Below are positions 6,584 to 13,073 of a DNA stretch of 13,641 nt, in pieces. A program made the position numbers and the translations under genes. Position 1 is the first letter of the stretch, and each line of letters starts with the position of its first letter. This DNA comes from Bdellovibrionales bacterium (GTDB taxonomy: Bacteria > Bdellovibrionota > Bacteriovoracia > Bacteriovoracales > Bacteriovoracaceae). Location: assembly GCA_005791855.1 (NCBI GenBank), contig SXUH01000305.1, positions 1-13,641 on the forward strand, written 5' to 3'. The notes beneath the pieces were generated by a model, which made no database searches, was not told the origin of the DNA, and saw only the letters and a list, made by a program, of their open reading frames with translations.

Positions 6584-6883
6584 GAGGTTCCAGATCTCGT
6601 TGTAGTGGGTCCAGCCGCACGCCCCGATGAAGACCCCGAAGCACAAAACGATCCGGTTGAAGCCGAGGTTGATCTTCCGGATCAACCAGTACAGGGTGAC
6701 GGAGATCACGAGGTAGGCGGTTCCGATGAGGAAGTCCGAGGTCACGTGGACGGTGACGAGACCCGGCTTCCAGAGATAGCAGTGCCCGTGGGGCATGAAA
6801 TCTGCTTCGGAAAAATATGTGACGAGATCGTTCCACCAGAAGCCGCTGCTCGCGTGTTGGCTAGCGTCATGTGCGTGTTCCAT
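6581..6883 (-). CDS. ethylene-receptor-like membrane domain, upstream part of the split kinase gene
   Basis: One hundred residues precede the TAG. The start at 6883 has a GGGGGA ribosome site, whereas the longer frame opening at 7342 is antisense to the dehydrogenase. Helix 1 (about 46-66) contains SDFLIGTAY and helix 2 (about 76-95) contains CGWTH. These align by eye with the plant ETR1 ethylene-binding domain: Asp25, Tyr32, Cys65 and His69 of ETR1 correspond to Asp50, Tyr57, Cys89 and His93 here, where the Cys and His are the copper(I) ligands. ETR1 Pro36 is Ser61 here. The preceding HGHCYLWKP stretch (32-40) is a feature I associate with bacterial members of this family. Alone, the fragment lacks the third helix and all signalling parts. 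Ethylene binding is possible but not shown. Confidence 0.8.
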   Translation of the reverse strand: MEHAHDASQHASSGFWWNDLVTYFSEADFMPHGHCYLWKPGLVTVHVTSDFLIGTAYLVISVTLYWLIRKINLGFNRIVLCFGVFIGACGWTHYNEIWNL

Positions 6884-6974
6884 TTGTCCCCCGATGTATG
6901 ATGCTACATTAGTTTCCTCAAGAATAGAAAGGAAAGGCCTGGCTCTTGCATGAAAGTGAGCATCGGAGGTATCT

Positions 6975-7976
6975 ATGAAGAAGACCAATCTACTTGGATT
7001 CCTGGGCGCGGCCCTCGTCGGGAAGAAGCTCATCGACCTCGCAACTCGCGAGAATCTAAACGACAAAGTTATCCTCATCACCGGCGGCACCACGGGGCTG
7101 GGCTTCGAGCTCATGCGCCAGCTCCTAGAGGAAGGTTGCCGCCTCGCCATCTGCGCCCGGGACGTCGCCGACCTGAATGACGTGAAAGAAAAATTCCCCC
7201 AGGTCTTCGTCGAGCGCTGTGACGTTTCGGTGAGAGAAGAGGTGGAGAGCTTCATCGCGAAGACCATCGACCACTTCGGCGGCGTCGACGTCGTGATCAA
7301 CAACGCCGGGATCATCATGGTCGCTCCCATGGAGGGCTTCACCTTCGACGACTACCACCACGCCATGGACGTCATGTACTGGGGAATCGTGAACACCACC
7401 TTCGCAGTCCTTCCGCACATGAAGGCGCGGGGCCGGGGCCAGCTCGTCAACATCACCTCCGTCGGCGGCAAGGTGAGCATCCCGCACCTCCTGCCCTACA
7501 GCGCCGCGAAGTTCGCCGCCGTGGGATTCTCCGAGGGGATCGCGGCCGAGCTCAAGCAGCACAATATCCTTGTGACCACCATCGTGCCGGGGCTCATGCG
7601 AACCGGGTCCTACGTCAACGCCCTCTTCCAGGAAGACAACAAGTGGTCGTTCAAGATCTTCTCGGCGATCTCGAGCACGCCCGGGGTGACCATCAGTGCG
7701 GCGAGCGCGGCCCGGGGGACGATCCGGGCGATGAAGGAGAAGCGGGCCCTCAAGGTGCTGGGCCTCCCGGCGAAGGCGCTCATCGAGCTCCACCACTTCT
7801 TCCCGGAGACGATGACGAGGCTCTTCACGGTGACGGCGAAGCTCCTCCCGGGGAACGACACGCCGGAGGATCTGGTGACCGGAGAGGAGATCGCTTCGGA
7901 GTTCGCGGACGCGGAGGTTCCGGTCCTCGACGTCATCGGGCACCGGGCCCAGGCTGAGTATCAAAAGAACGGATAG
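6975..7976 (+). CDS. short-chain dehydrogenase/reductase
   Basis: This is a 333-residue classical-type SDR that would reduce or oxidise an alcohol/ketone pair with NAD(P)(H). Signatures are TGGTTGLG (36-43, nucleotide-binding loop), NNAG (109-112), catalytic Ser162 and the YSAAK motif (Tyr175, Lys179). Arg62 after the second beta-strand (ICARD) hints at NADPH preference. It is longer than the roughly 250-residue core at both ends. The N-terminal extension (LLGFLGAALVG, 6-16) is hydrophobic and may associate with the membrane, and the C-terminal 90 residues resemble the tails of lipid- or steroid-acting SDRs. The start is supported by GGAGG at 6965-6969. An FMN reductase-like gene follows after 11 bases, so the two are probably cotranscribed. 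The substrate is unknown. Confidence 0.93.
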   Translation: MKKTNLLGFLGAALVGKKLIDLATRENLNDKVILITGGTTGLGFELMRQLLEEGCRLAICARDVADLNDVKEKFPQVFVERCDVSVREEVESFIAKTIDHFGGVDVVINNAGIIMVAPMEGFTFDDYHHAMDVMYWGIVNTTFAVLPHMKARGRGQLVNITSVGGKVSIPHLLPYSAAKFAAVGFSEGIAAELKQHNILVTTIVPGLMRTGSYVNALFQEDNKWSFKIFSAISSTPGVTISAASAARGTIRAMKEKRALKVLGLPAKALIELHHFFPETMTRLFTVTAKLLPGNDTPEDLVTGEEIASEFADAEVPVLDVIGHRAQAEYQKNG

Positions 7977-7987
7977 GTAGGAAGGAA

Positions 7988-8491
7988 ATGAAGATCACCA
8001 TCGTCATTAGTTCGGAGGGGAAGAACCTGGAGCTCTCGAAGAAGATCTCCGAAGCCCTCGGTCGTCACGGCGCCGAGGTGACGACGGTCAATCTCCTCGA
8101 GCTAAGCCTCCCGCTCTACACCTCGCGGTCCGAGGCGCTCCACCAGGCGGCGGCCCTCATCGCTCCGCTAAAGGAAACCCTGGCCGTCGATGGCTTCGTC
8201 TTCCTCGCCCCCGAGTACAACGGGAGCGCGCCTCCGGTCTTCAGCAACTTCATCGCCTGGGTGAGCCGGTCGACGAAGAACTGGCGGGAGACCTTCAACG
8301 GGAAGCCCGCGCTGATCGGAACCTACAGCGCGGGCCACGGATCCGGAGTGCTCACGAGCATGCGCCTGCAGCTCTCCTACATCGGGATGAACGTCCTCGG
8401 GCGGCAGGTGCAGACGGGGCTCCACAAGGAAGTGGACCCCGCCTACCTCGAAGCGACCTGCGCGGAGCTGCTGCGACTGGCGGGGAAATAA
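7988..8491 (+). CDS. NADPH-dependent FMN reductase-like flavoprotein
   Basis: This 167-residue protein has a flavodoxin-like fold of the NADPH-dependent FMN reductase family (relatives of ChrR, YieF and SsuE). Visible are the N-terminal phosphate loop after the first strand (ISSEGKN, 7-13), the flavin-contacting PEYNGSAPP (75-83) and the glycine-rich SAGHGSG (114-120). Members bind FMN and reduce flavin, quinones, azo dyes or metal ions with NAD(P)H. It is cytosolic, with no signal peptide. A strong AGGAAGGA ribosome site precedes the start and the gap to the upstream dehydrogenase is 11 bases, so the pair is likely one operon. The gene converges with the small secreted protein gene that ends at 8503. 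The exact acceptor cannot be inferred. Confidence 0.9.
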   Translation: MKITIVISSEGKNLELSKKISEALGRHGAEVTTVNLLELSLPLYTSRSEALHQAAALIAPLKETLAVDGFVFLAPEYNGSAPPVFSNFIAWVSRSTKNWRETFNGKPALIGTYSAGHGSGVLTSMRLQLSYIGMNVLGRQVQTGLHKEVDPAYLEATCAELLRLAGK

Positions 8492-8502
8492 TTCTCGAAA
8501 TC

Positions 8503-8856
8503 CTAGTTCTTCTTAAAGCACGGAATCCGCGCGAGGATCTTCCCGTCCTTCGCGACCGTCGCGACGTTCCCGTCGAGCCGGGCGAAGTATACCTTCCCTC
8601 TGGAAAGGACGACCTGGTCGCAACGGAGCGAGAGCTCCCGGGAGTCTTCCTCGGCGGCGCAGAAGCCCCAGGCCGTCCGCGAGCCGAACTCGCCCTGCGG
8701 AAGTCCGAGGAGGACGAAGACGTCGTTGTTCTGCGGGTTGGACCGGAAGGTCGCGGTGATCTGGCTGTCCTGGATCCGCGGGTTGAAGCAGACGATTTCG
8801 GCGGCCATGGAACTGAGGGAGAAGAGGCTTGAGAGAAGAAGCGTGGTGATTTTCAT
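8503..8856 (-). CDS. small secreted four-cysteine protein
   Basis: The family is not recognised. This 117-residue protein has a Sec signal peptide (MKITTLLLSSLFSLSSMA, cleavage near residues 18-19) and a mature part of about 98 residues with four Cys (23, 66, 79, 113), enough for two disulfides in the periplasm. The ribosome site AAGGAG lies five bases before the ATG, and a good promoter is visible at 8889-8917, so the gene looks like a single transcription unit. It has the same general format as the small secreted protein at 12598-13023 (signal peptide, short beta-rich body, paired Cys) but no clear sequence similarity by eye. Confidence 0.8.
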   Translation of the reverse strand: MKITTLLLSSLFSLSSMAAEIVCFNPRIQDSQITATFRSNPQNNDVFVLLGLPQGEFGSRTAWGFCAAEEDSRELSLRCDQVVLSRGKVYFARLDGNVATVAKDGKILARIPCFKKN

Positions 8857-8888
8857 AGAAACTCCTTAGGTTGGAAAAATCTTCGGAG

Positions 8889-8917
8889 CTTATAGGCAAA
8901 ATGCTACAATTAGTAAA
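8889..8917 (-). promoter_or_regulatory. promoter of the small secreted four-cysteine protein gene
   Basis: On the minus strand TTTACT (8912-8917) and TATAAG (8889-8894) are separated by exactly 17 bp, matching four and five of six consensus bases. Transcription would start near 8882, giving a leader of about 25 bases that includes the AAGGAG ribosome site. Confidence 0.55.
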
Positions 8918-8956
8918 ATCCTTTGTTTTTATTATTCTATTAGAAAAACTGATGAC

Positions 8957-9718
8957 TTAGAACACCCACTGCAGATTGAACGCCGTCGTCACGAACTGGT
9001 TCCCCAGCTCCTCGTAGTCCGTGTGATCCACTACGAGCTCCGCCTTCAGTCCCTTCGTCAGAAAGTAGCTCCCTCCGATCCCCCCCGACCGTGTGGAGAC
9101 GAGGATGTTCGACACCCCGATCACCCCCTGCGACGCCTCCCGCCCCCGGGAACCGAAGATGAAGACGGAGAACTTTTCTTCCCGGTAGTAGACCGCCCGC
9201 AGGCCGTAGGCGTAGATTTCCTCCGTCTCCGCCGGAGACCGGAACGTCGCCCTCCCCGACATCACCTGCGGGATGAGGATGATGTTCCGGAGCTTCTCGA
9301 TCTCCGTCCCGAGCCGCACGTAGTTGACCGTCGTCGCCGAGTACCGGGCGTCGGTGAAGGAGACGAAGGGCGTGATCCCGTCGCCGATGGAGAAGTAGCC
9401 CGCGAAGGAGGTCTGCGTCTCTGGGAGGAGTTCGTTCTCCCGGCCCCGCAGGTGCTTGAGCTCTAGGGAGACGCCCGTCTTCGGCCGGTAGATCACGAAG
9501 GCCCCGGCACGCTTCTCGAACAAGTTGAAGCGCTCGAGGTACGTCGCCTGCAGCCCGGCCTCGAACTTCTCCGAGACCGTCGCCTTCGCCAGGGCGTCCA
9601 CCTGCTTCCCCGTGACGTTCTGTTTTTTTATATCAACCACTTGGGTCGAGAGGAAGACTTCATGGGCGCGGGAGGTAGCTGACGAGAATAGTAGGATGGC
9701 AACGAAAAGGTAGTACAA
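8957..9718 (-). CDS. yaiO: YaiO-family outer-membrane beta-barrel
   Basis: This 253-residue protein is close to the size I recall for E. coli YaiO. It has a signal peptide (about 1-18, SRA before His19), a body of alternating hydrophobic strands, and a C-terminal strand ending in Phe (FNLQWVF), typical for insertion by the Bam machinery. The C-terminal FLTKGLKAELVVDHTDYEEL pattern with a following NQF turn fits the YaiO barrel. The start is TTG at 9716-9718: GAGG (9724-9727) lies five bases upstream and no alternative start exists before the upstream stop at 9746. It is divergent from the HEAT-repeat and glycosyltransferase genes. In E. coli yaiO lies near the family-2 glycosyltransferase yaiP. 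This supports a role as outer-membrane component of a glycan system, which is an inference. Confidence 0.75.
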   Translation of the reverse strand: MYYLFVAILLFSSATSRAHEVFLSTQVVDIKKQNVTGKQVDALAKATVSEKFEAGLQATYLERFNLFEKRAGAFVIYRPKTGVSLELKHLRGRENELLPETQTSFAGYFSIGDGITPFVSFTDARYSATTVNYVRLGTEIEKLRNIILIPQVMSGRATFRSPAETEEIYAYGLRAVYYREEKFSVFIFGSRGREASQGVIGVSNILVSTRSGGIGGSYFLTKGLKAELVVDHTDYEELGNQFVTTAFNLQWVF

Positions 9719-9781
9719 GACGTCCTCGGTTGTTAACGGTCCGGGTCATGCTAAGATTATAGCGACTAACCGAAAGGTTTC
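9719..9781. promoter_or_regulatory. divergent promoters between the barrel and HEAT-protein genes
   Basis: On the minus strand a perfect TATAAT (9756-9761) would serve the barrel gene, with a start near 9749 and a leader of about 30 bases; its -35 region is poor. On the plus strand TTGTTA (9730-9735) and TAAGAT (9752-9757), 16 bp apart, could serve the HEAT-protein gene, whose AAAGG ribosome site lies about five bases before its ATG. The two -10 boxes overlap, so the divergent units would compete or be controlled together. Confidence 0.45.
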
Positions 9782-10783
9782 ATGAATTATTTTCACAATT
9801 TCACTCACCAGGTCTCCCGGATCTTCGGGATCGAGCACTTCTCCTACGTCACCCAGGCCGTGACGGCAATCTTCCTTTTGGCCTCGGGCCTCATCGCCTT
9901 CTTCTTCGCCTACACCTTCGCGACGATCTTCACCAACAAGCTGGAAGCGCGGATTAGAAGCAAGCAGCACAAGAAGTTCACCCAGTGGCTCATCACCCAC
10001 ATCGTCGATCCGGAGTCGCCGCCGCCGAAGGTCCCCGCCTTCCACCGGACCTACCTCCGGGACGCGATCCTCGACCTGGTCTTCGTGACCAAGGGAGCGG
10101 AGCTCGTGCTCCTCAAGGAGCTCTACCAGAGGTACGGCTTCTGGGAGAAGGACCTCCGGGAGCTCACCTCCCTCATCTGGCACGTGCGGCTGGCCGCCCT
10201 CGTCCGCCTCGACCAGTGGAAGCTCTGCCTCGGGATGAAGCACCTCCACCGGCTCCTGCGGGACCGGAACCCGGCCATCCGCCAGATCACCTTCAAGAAC
10301 CTCTCCCTCACCCGGCGGGCCTCCGAGGCCTGGGACCTCATCCACGCCCTGGTGGACCTCGAGATCAACCACTCCACCCGCCACGAGATCATCTCCCGCC
10401 TGCTGAAGAACCACCGCTCCCTCGTCCTCGAGTGCTTCGAGAAGAAGAAGTGCGTCCCGCTCTGGCCCGTGATCCTCAAGGTCCTCGGGGACAACCGCGT
10501 GATCGAGGCGGTGCCCCTCATCATCACCCTGGCCAACCAGACCGAGAGCCGGGAGTCCCGGGAGATCGCCCTCTGGGCGCTCGGGAAGATCGGCGACCCG
10601 CGGGCGCTCTTCCTCCTGAAGTCCGCCCTCCGGTCCGAAGCTCCCAACGAAAAGCTCGCGGCCCTCCATTCGCTCATCATGATCAACGCCGGGGAGTTCG
10701 CCCTCACGGTCGACGCCCTCCGGGCGGACCCGGATCCCTTGGTGCGGAAGTGGGTGGACCACTACCTCAAGGTGGCGCTGTGA
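9782..10783 (+). CDS. membrane-anchored HEAT-repeat protein
   Basis: This 333-residue protein has one N-terminal membrane helix (about 23-50), a basic cytosolic juxtamembrane segment (53-66), and an alpha-helical body with HEAT-like repeats. The clearest is ALWALGKIGDPRALFLLKSAL at 263-283, the PBS-lyase HEAT pattern; weaker copies lie near 150-185 and 290-325. HEAT solenoids bind proteins rather than catalyse. The stop overlaps the GTG start of the glycosyltransferase by four bases, so translation of the two is coupled at fixed ratio and the proteins probably form a complex at the inner membrane. I infer a scaffold or regulatory role for glycan synthesis; the sequence does not prove it. No signal peptide cleavage site is seen. 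Confidence 0.85.
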   Translation: MNYFHNFTHQVSRIFGIEHFSYVTQAVTAIFLLASGLIAFFFAYTFATIFTNKLEARIRSKQHKKFTQWLITHIVDPESPPPKVPAFHRTYLRDAILDLVFVTKGAELVLLKELYQRYGFWEKDLRELTSLIWHVRLAALVRLDQWKLCLGMKHLHRLLRDRNPAIRQITFKNLSLTRRASEAWDLIHALVDLEINHSTRHEIISRLLKNHRSLVLECFEKKKCVPLWPVILKVLGDNRVIEAVPLIITLANQTESRESREIALWALGKIGDPRALFLLKSALRSEAPNEKLAALHSLIMINAGEFALTVDALRADPDPLVRKWVDHYLKVAL

Positions 10784-12192
10784 AGGAGTTTCTCGTCCCC
10801 CTCATCCAGGCGGTGTTCGTCGTCAGCATCGGCTACTACACCTTCGCCAACACCATCTACCTCGTCCTCCTCTTCTTCGCCTACCGGGACATCCGGAGAA
10901 GCAAGCTCCAGACCCCGCTCATGATCCAGGAGCTCCGGAGCACGCCCCCGGCCTTCGCCCCGGCGATCTCCATCATCGCTCCGGCCTACAACGAAGCCCT
11001 CACGGTGGTGGCGTCGGTGAAGTCCTTCCTCCTCCTGAACTACCCGGTCTTCGAAGTGGTGGTGGTCAACGACGGAAGCAAGGACCGGACCCTCGAGGAG
11101 CTCACGGCGCACTTCAAGCTCGTCGAAGAGCACACCTTCCAGGACTCGCGCCTCACCCACGCCCGCGTCCGGGGGATCTACCGCTCGGAGATCCACCCGA
11201 ACGTCATCGTCGTAGACAAGGAGAACGGCGGGAAAGCCGACGCCATCAACGCGGGCCTCGCGGTCTCCAAGTACCCGCTCTTCTGCGCCGTCGACAGCGA
11301 CTCGGTCCTCGAGGAGGACGCCCTCCTGCGGATCGCGGTTCCATTCTTCGAGGACCCGGAGAAGACCGTCGCCGCCGGGGGGACCATCCGCCTCCTCAAC
11401 GGCAGCAAGGTCGTCCACGGAAGAGTGACCAGGCCCAGCCTCGCCCGGGAACCGCTGGTCCTCATGCAGAACGTGGAGTACATCCGCGCCTTCCTCTGTG
11501 GCCGGGTCGGCTGGAACGCGTTCAACGCGACCCTGGTGATCTCCGGGGCCTTCGGCCTCTTCAAGAAGGAGGCCGTCCTCGGGGCCGGCGCCTATAACAA
11601 GAACTCCATCGGCGAAGACATGGAGCTCGTGGTTCGCCTCCACCGCTACTACACCGAAACGAAGAAGGAACCGTACCGCATCGTCTTCATCCCGGACCCC
11701 GTCTGCTGGACGGAGGTCCCGTTCGAACTCGGCTCCCTCTCCCGGCAGCGGGTCCGGTGGCAGCGGGGTCTGGCCGACACGCTCCTGAGCAACCGGGACC
11801 TCCTGAGCTGGAGGTACCGGGCGCTGGGACTCGTCGCCGTCCCCTACTTCTACCTCGTCGAGCTCTGGGGCCCGCTCTTCGAGATCGGGAACTGGATCGC
11901 GATCCTCCTCGCGTACGCCTTCGGCATCCTCAACCAGGAGCTCCTCCTCCTCTTCTTCCTCATCGGCATCGTCTACGGCCTCTTCATGACCCTCATGGCG
12001 GTCCTCATCGAGGAGAAGTACTTCCGGAAGCAGAGTAGCCTCTCGGAGTTCTGCCTCGTCTTCCTCTTCGGCTTCCTCGAGACCTTCGGCTTCCGCCAGC
12101 TGACCTCGTTCTGGCGGATCAAGGGCCTGTGGCTCCAGCTCACCAAGCAGCAGACCGTCTGGGGAGAGATGAAGCGGAAGGGAAGCTCCTAG
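10780..12192 (+). CDS. processive family-2 glycosyltransferase (YaiP/PgaC-like)
   Basis: This is a 470-residue membrane glycosyltransferase starting at GTG 10780, inside the GTGA overlap with the HEAT gene. An upstream extension in this frame is a GC-rich shadow of that gene. Order: N-terminal helix (8-36); GT-A fold with NDGS (97-100), DSDS (172-175, the metal-binding DxD), GED (278-280, general base) and QRVRW (323-327, the Q/RxxRW acceptor motif of processive enzymes); then several C-terminal helices (349-412, 424-440). This is the layout of poly-N-acetylglucosamine, hyaluronan and cellulose synthase-type enzymes, which polymerise a nucleotide sugar and move the chain across the inner membrane. 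All catalytic motifs are present. With the adjacent YaiO-type barrel it resembles E. coli YaiO/YaiP. The sugar is unknown. Its stop shares a CTAG with the convergent response regulator. Confidence 0.93.
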   Translation: MKEFLVPLIQAVFVVSIGYYTFANTIYLVLLFFAYRDIRRSKLQTPLMIQELRSTPPAFAPAISIIAPAYNEALTVVASVKSFLLLNYPVFEVVVVNDGSKDRTLEELTAHFKLVEEHTFQDSRLTHARVRGIYRSEIHPNVIVVDKENGGKADAINAGLAVSKYPLFCAVDSDSVLEEDALLRIAVPFFEDPEKTVAAGGTIRLLNGSKVVHGRVTRPSLAREPLVLMQNVEYIRAFLCGRVGWNAFNATLVISGAFGLFKKEAVLGAGAYNKNSIGEDMELVVRLHRYYTETKKEPYRIVFIPDPVCWTEVPFELGSLSRQRVRWQRGLADTLLSNRDLLSWRYRALGLVAVPYFYLVELWGPLFEIGNWIAILLAYAFGILNQELLLLFFLIGIVYGLFMTLMAVLIEEKYFRKQSSLSEFCLVFLFGFLETFGFRQLTSFWRIKGLWLQLTKQQTVWGEMKRKGSS

Positions 12193-12554
12193 GCCCGAGC
12201 CAGGATGCCCTTGACCCTCGCGACCATCTCCCGCGGGCTGAACGGTTTCTGGATGAAGTCCAGGGCTCCGTGGCCCAGGCCCCGGAGGATGTCCTCGTCG
12301 GATTTCTGAACGGCGAGGACGATGGTCTTGAGCCTGATCTGCCGCTTGGCCAGTTCCTCCATGAGCTCGAACCCGTTCAGCCCCGGCATGAGGAGGTCGG
12401 TGATGAGGAGGCTCGGCGGAGTGGTGAGGATGAAGTCCAGCGCCGCGATCCCGTCCGGGACCACGAACACCAGGAACCCGGCCTTCTCCAGGGAAAACTT
12501 GATCAGCGTTGCGGTTTCTTCCGAGTCTTCGGCGACGAGGATGGACTGGGTCAT
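12189..12554 (-). CDS. stand-alone response regulator receiver domain
   Basis: This 121-residue single receiver domain has no output domain (CheY/Spo0F style). The acidic pocket is Glu9-Asp10, the phospho-acceptor is Asp53 (ITDLLMPGLNG), and the conserved Lys is Lys103 followed by Pro104. The usual Thr/Ser switch residue after beta-4 is Ala81 (TIVLAV), so the standard conformational switch may be altered. The start at 12554 fits the family N-terminus; a longer in-frame version is not receiver-like and overlaps the neighbouring gene. A good promoter at 12562-12590 places transcription almost at the ATG. The stop overlaps the glycosyltransferase stop. It may regulate glycan synthesis by protein contact, or relay phosphate from a kinase; the window's only kinase is the amber-split one. 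Confidence 0.92.
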   Translation of the reverse strand: MTQSILVAEDSEETATLIKFSLEKAGFLVFVVPDGIAALDFILTTPPSLLITDLLMPGLNGFELMEELAKRQIRLKTIVLAVQKSDEDILRGLGHGALDFIQKPFSPREMVARVKGILARA

Positions 12555-12561
12555 GAGCCCT

Positions 12562-12590
12562 ATTCTAACCCACGACCCAGTCCCGATCAA
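12562..12590 (-). promoter_or_regulatory. promoter of the response regulator
   Basis: On the minus strand TTGATC (12585-12590) and TAGAAT (12562-12567) are spaced by exactly 17 bp, with four and five of six consensus matches. The predicted start is near 12555, next to the ATG at 12554. The AGGG that could act as ribosome site would then not be transcribed, which implies a leaderless message from this promoter. Confidence 0.55.
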
Positions 12591-12597
12591 TGCGAAA

Positions 12598-13023
12598 CTA
12601 CCGCCGGTCCCACTCCACGCAGATAGCATACGACACGTGTCCGGCGAGCGGCCCAAAATCCCTCCCCGCGTCCTGGCCGAAGAGGCCCTTGATCGCGGTC
12701 GCGGTCGCTTTAAAAGAGACGGCGTAGATCCGCTGGGTGGTCACCTTGTTTCCGAACTCTACCGGGACCTCCCGGATGAAGGTCACGGAGCTGAGCTTCA
12801 GCTCGAACCCCTCCACCTCCGTCCCGAACTGGTGATCCGGTCCGCGCTGGTAAACGAACGACGGGTTCCAGACGCCGGCCCTCGACATCGGCCCTTGCTT
12901 GACGAGGTTGAGGTTGAACTGGCCCTGCTTGGTGTAGCTGAAGATGTTGTGGCAGGAGACGTCGACGTTCGCGGCGGCGACGGTCGAGGCCAGAAGAAGA
13001 ACTAGTGTCCAGATGGATTTCAT
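12598..13023 (-). CDS. small secreted protein, function unknown
   Basis: This 141-residue protein has a Sec signal peptide (1-18, ending VAAA) and a mature body of alternating polar and hydrophobic segments that looks beta-rich. Two Cys (24 and 135) near the two ends could close the domain by a disulfide. The family is not recognised. The ribosome site GGGAG lies about five bases before the ATG. The gene follows the copper-protein gene on the same strand after 108 bases that contain strong inverted repeats, so it may be read from its own promoter or be controlled by that structure. It precedes the response regulator by 43 bases, but that gene has its own promoter. Confidence 0.82.
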   Translation of the reverse strand: MKSIWTLVLLLASTVAAANVDVSCHNIFSYTKQGQFNLNLVKQGPMSRAGVWNPSFVYQRGPDHQFGTEVEGFELKLSSVTFIREVPVEFGNKVTTQRIYAVSFKATATAIKGLFGQDAGRDFGPLAGHVSYAICVEWDRR

Positions 13024-13073
13024 GGGTGCTCCCGGAAAGTGGTTGTGCCGGGAATACCTAAGCCACGGAGAAC

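Noticed and set aside
6884..7342. Upstream extension of the ethylene-receptor-like frame
   Set aside because: It is antisense to the dehydrogenase and Ser/Arg-rich. The ATG at 6883 has a ribosome site and begins a family-like N-terminus.
63..8904. Ten-base match GGCAAAATGC at 63-72 and at 8895-8904, near two promoters
   Set aside because: Many repeated 10-mers are expected by chance in a window of this size, and the two copies sit in different orientation and position relative to their genes.
8925..8949. GTTTTT/AAAAAC inverted repeat after the barrel gene
   Set aside because: It is a six-base A/T stem with a 13-base loop in AT-rich DNA, too weak to call a terminator.
9985..10779. Upstream extension of the glycosyltransferase frame by 265 residues
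   Set aside because: The extension is a Pro/Arg-rich shadow of the HEAT gene. The catalytic protein begins naturally at the GTG at 10780 in a GTGA stop-start overlap.
9746..11643. Long minus-strand open frames of 338 and 293 residues opposite the HEAT and glycosyltransferase genes
   Set aside because: They are rich in Glu, Gly, Val and Arg with no domain or motif, and are explained by the strong C-ending codon bias of the sense genes.
12555..12656. Longer response-regulator frame starting at 12656
   Set aside because: The extra 34 residues are not receiver-like and overlap the neighbouring secreted-protein gene. The promoter at 12562-12590 lies inside this stretch.
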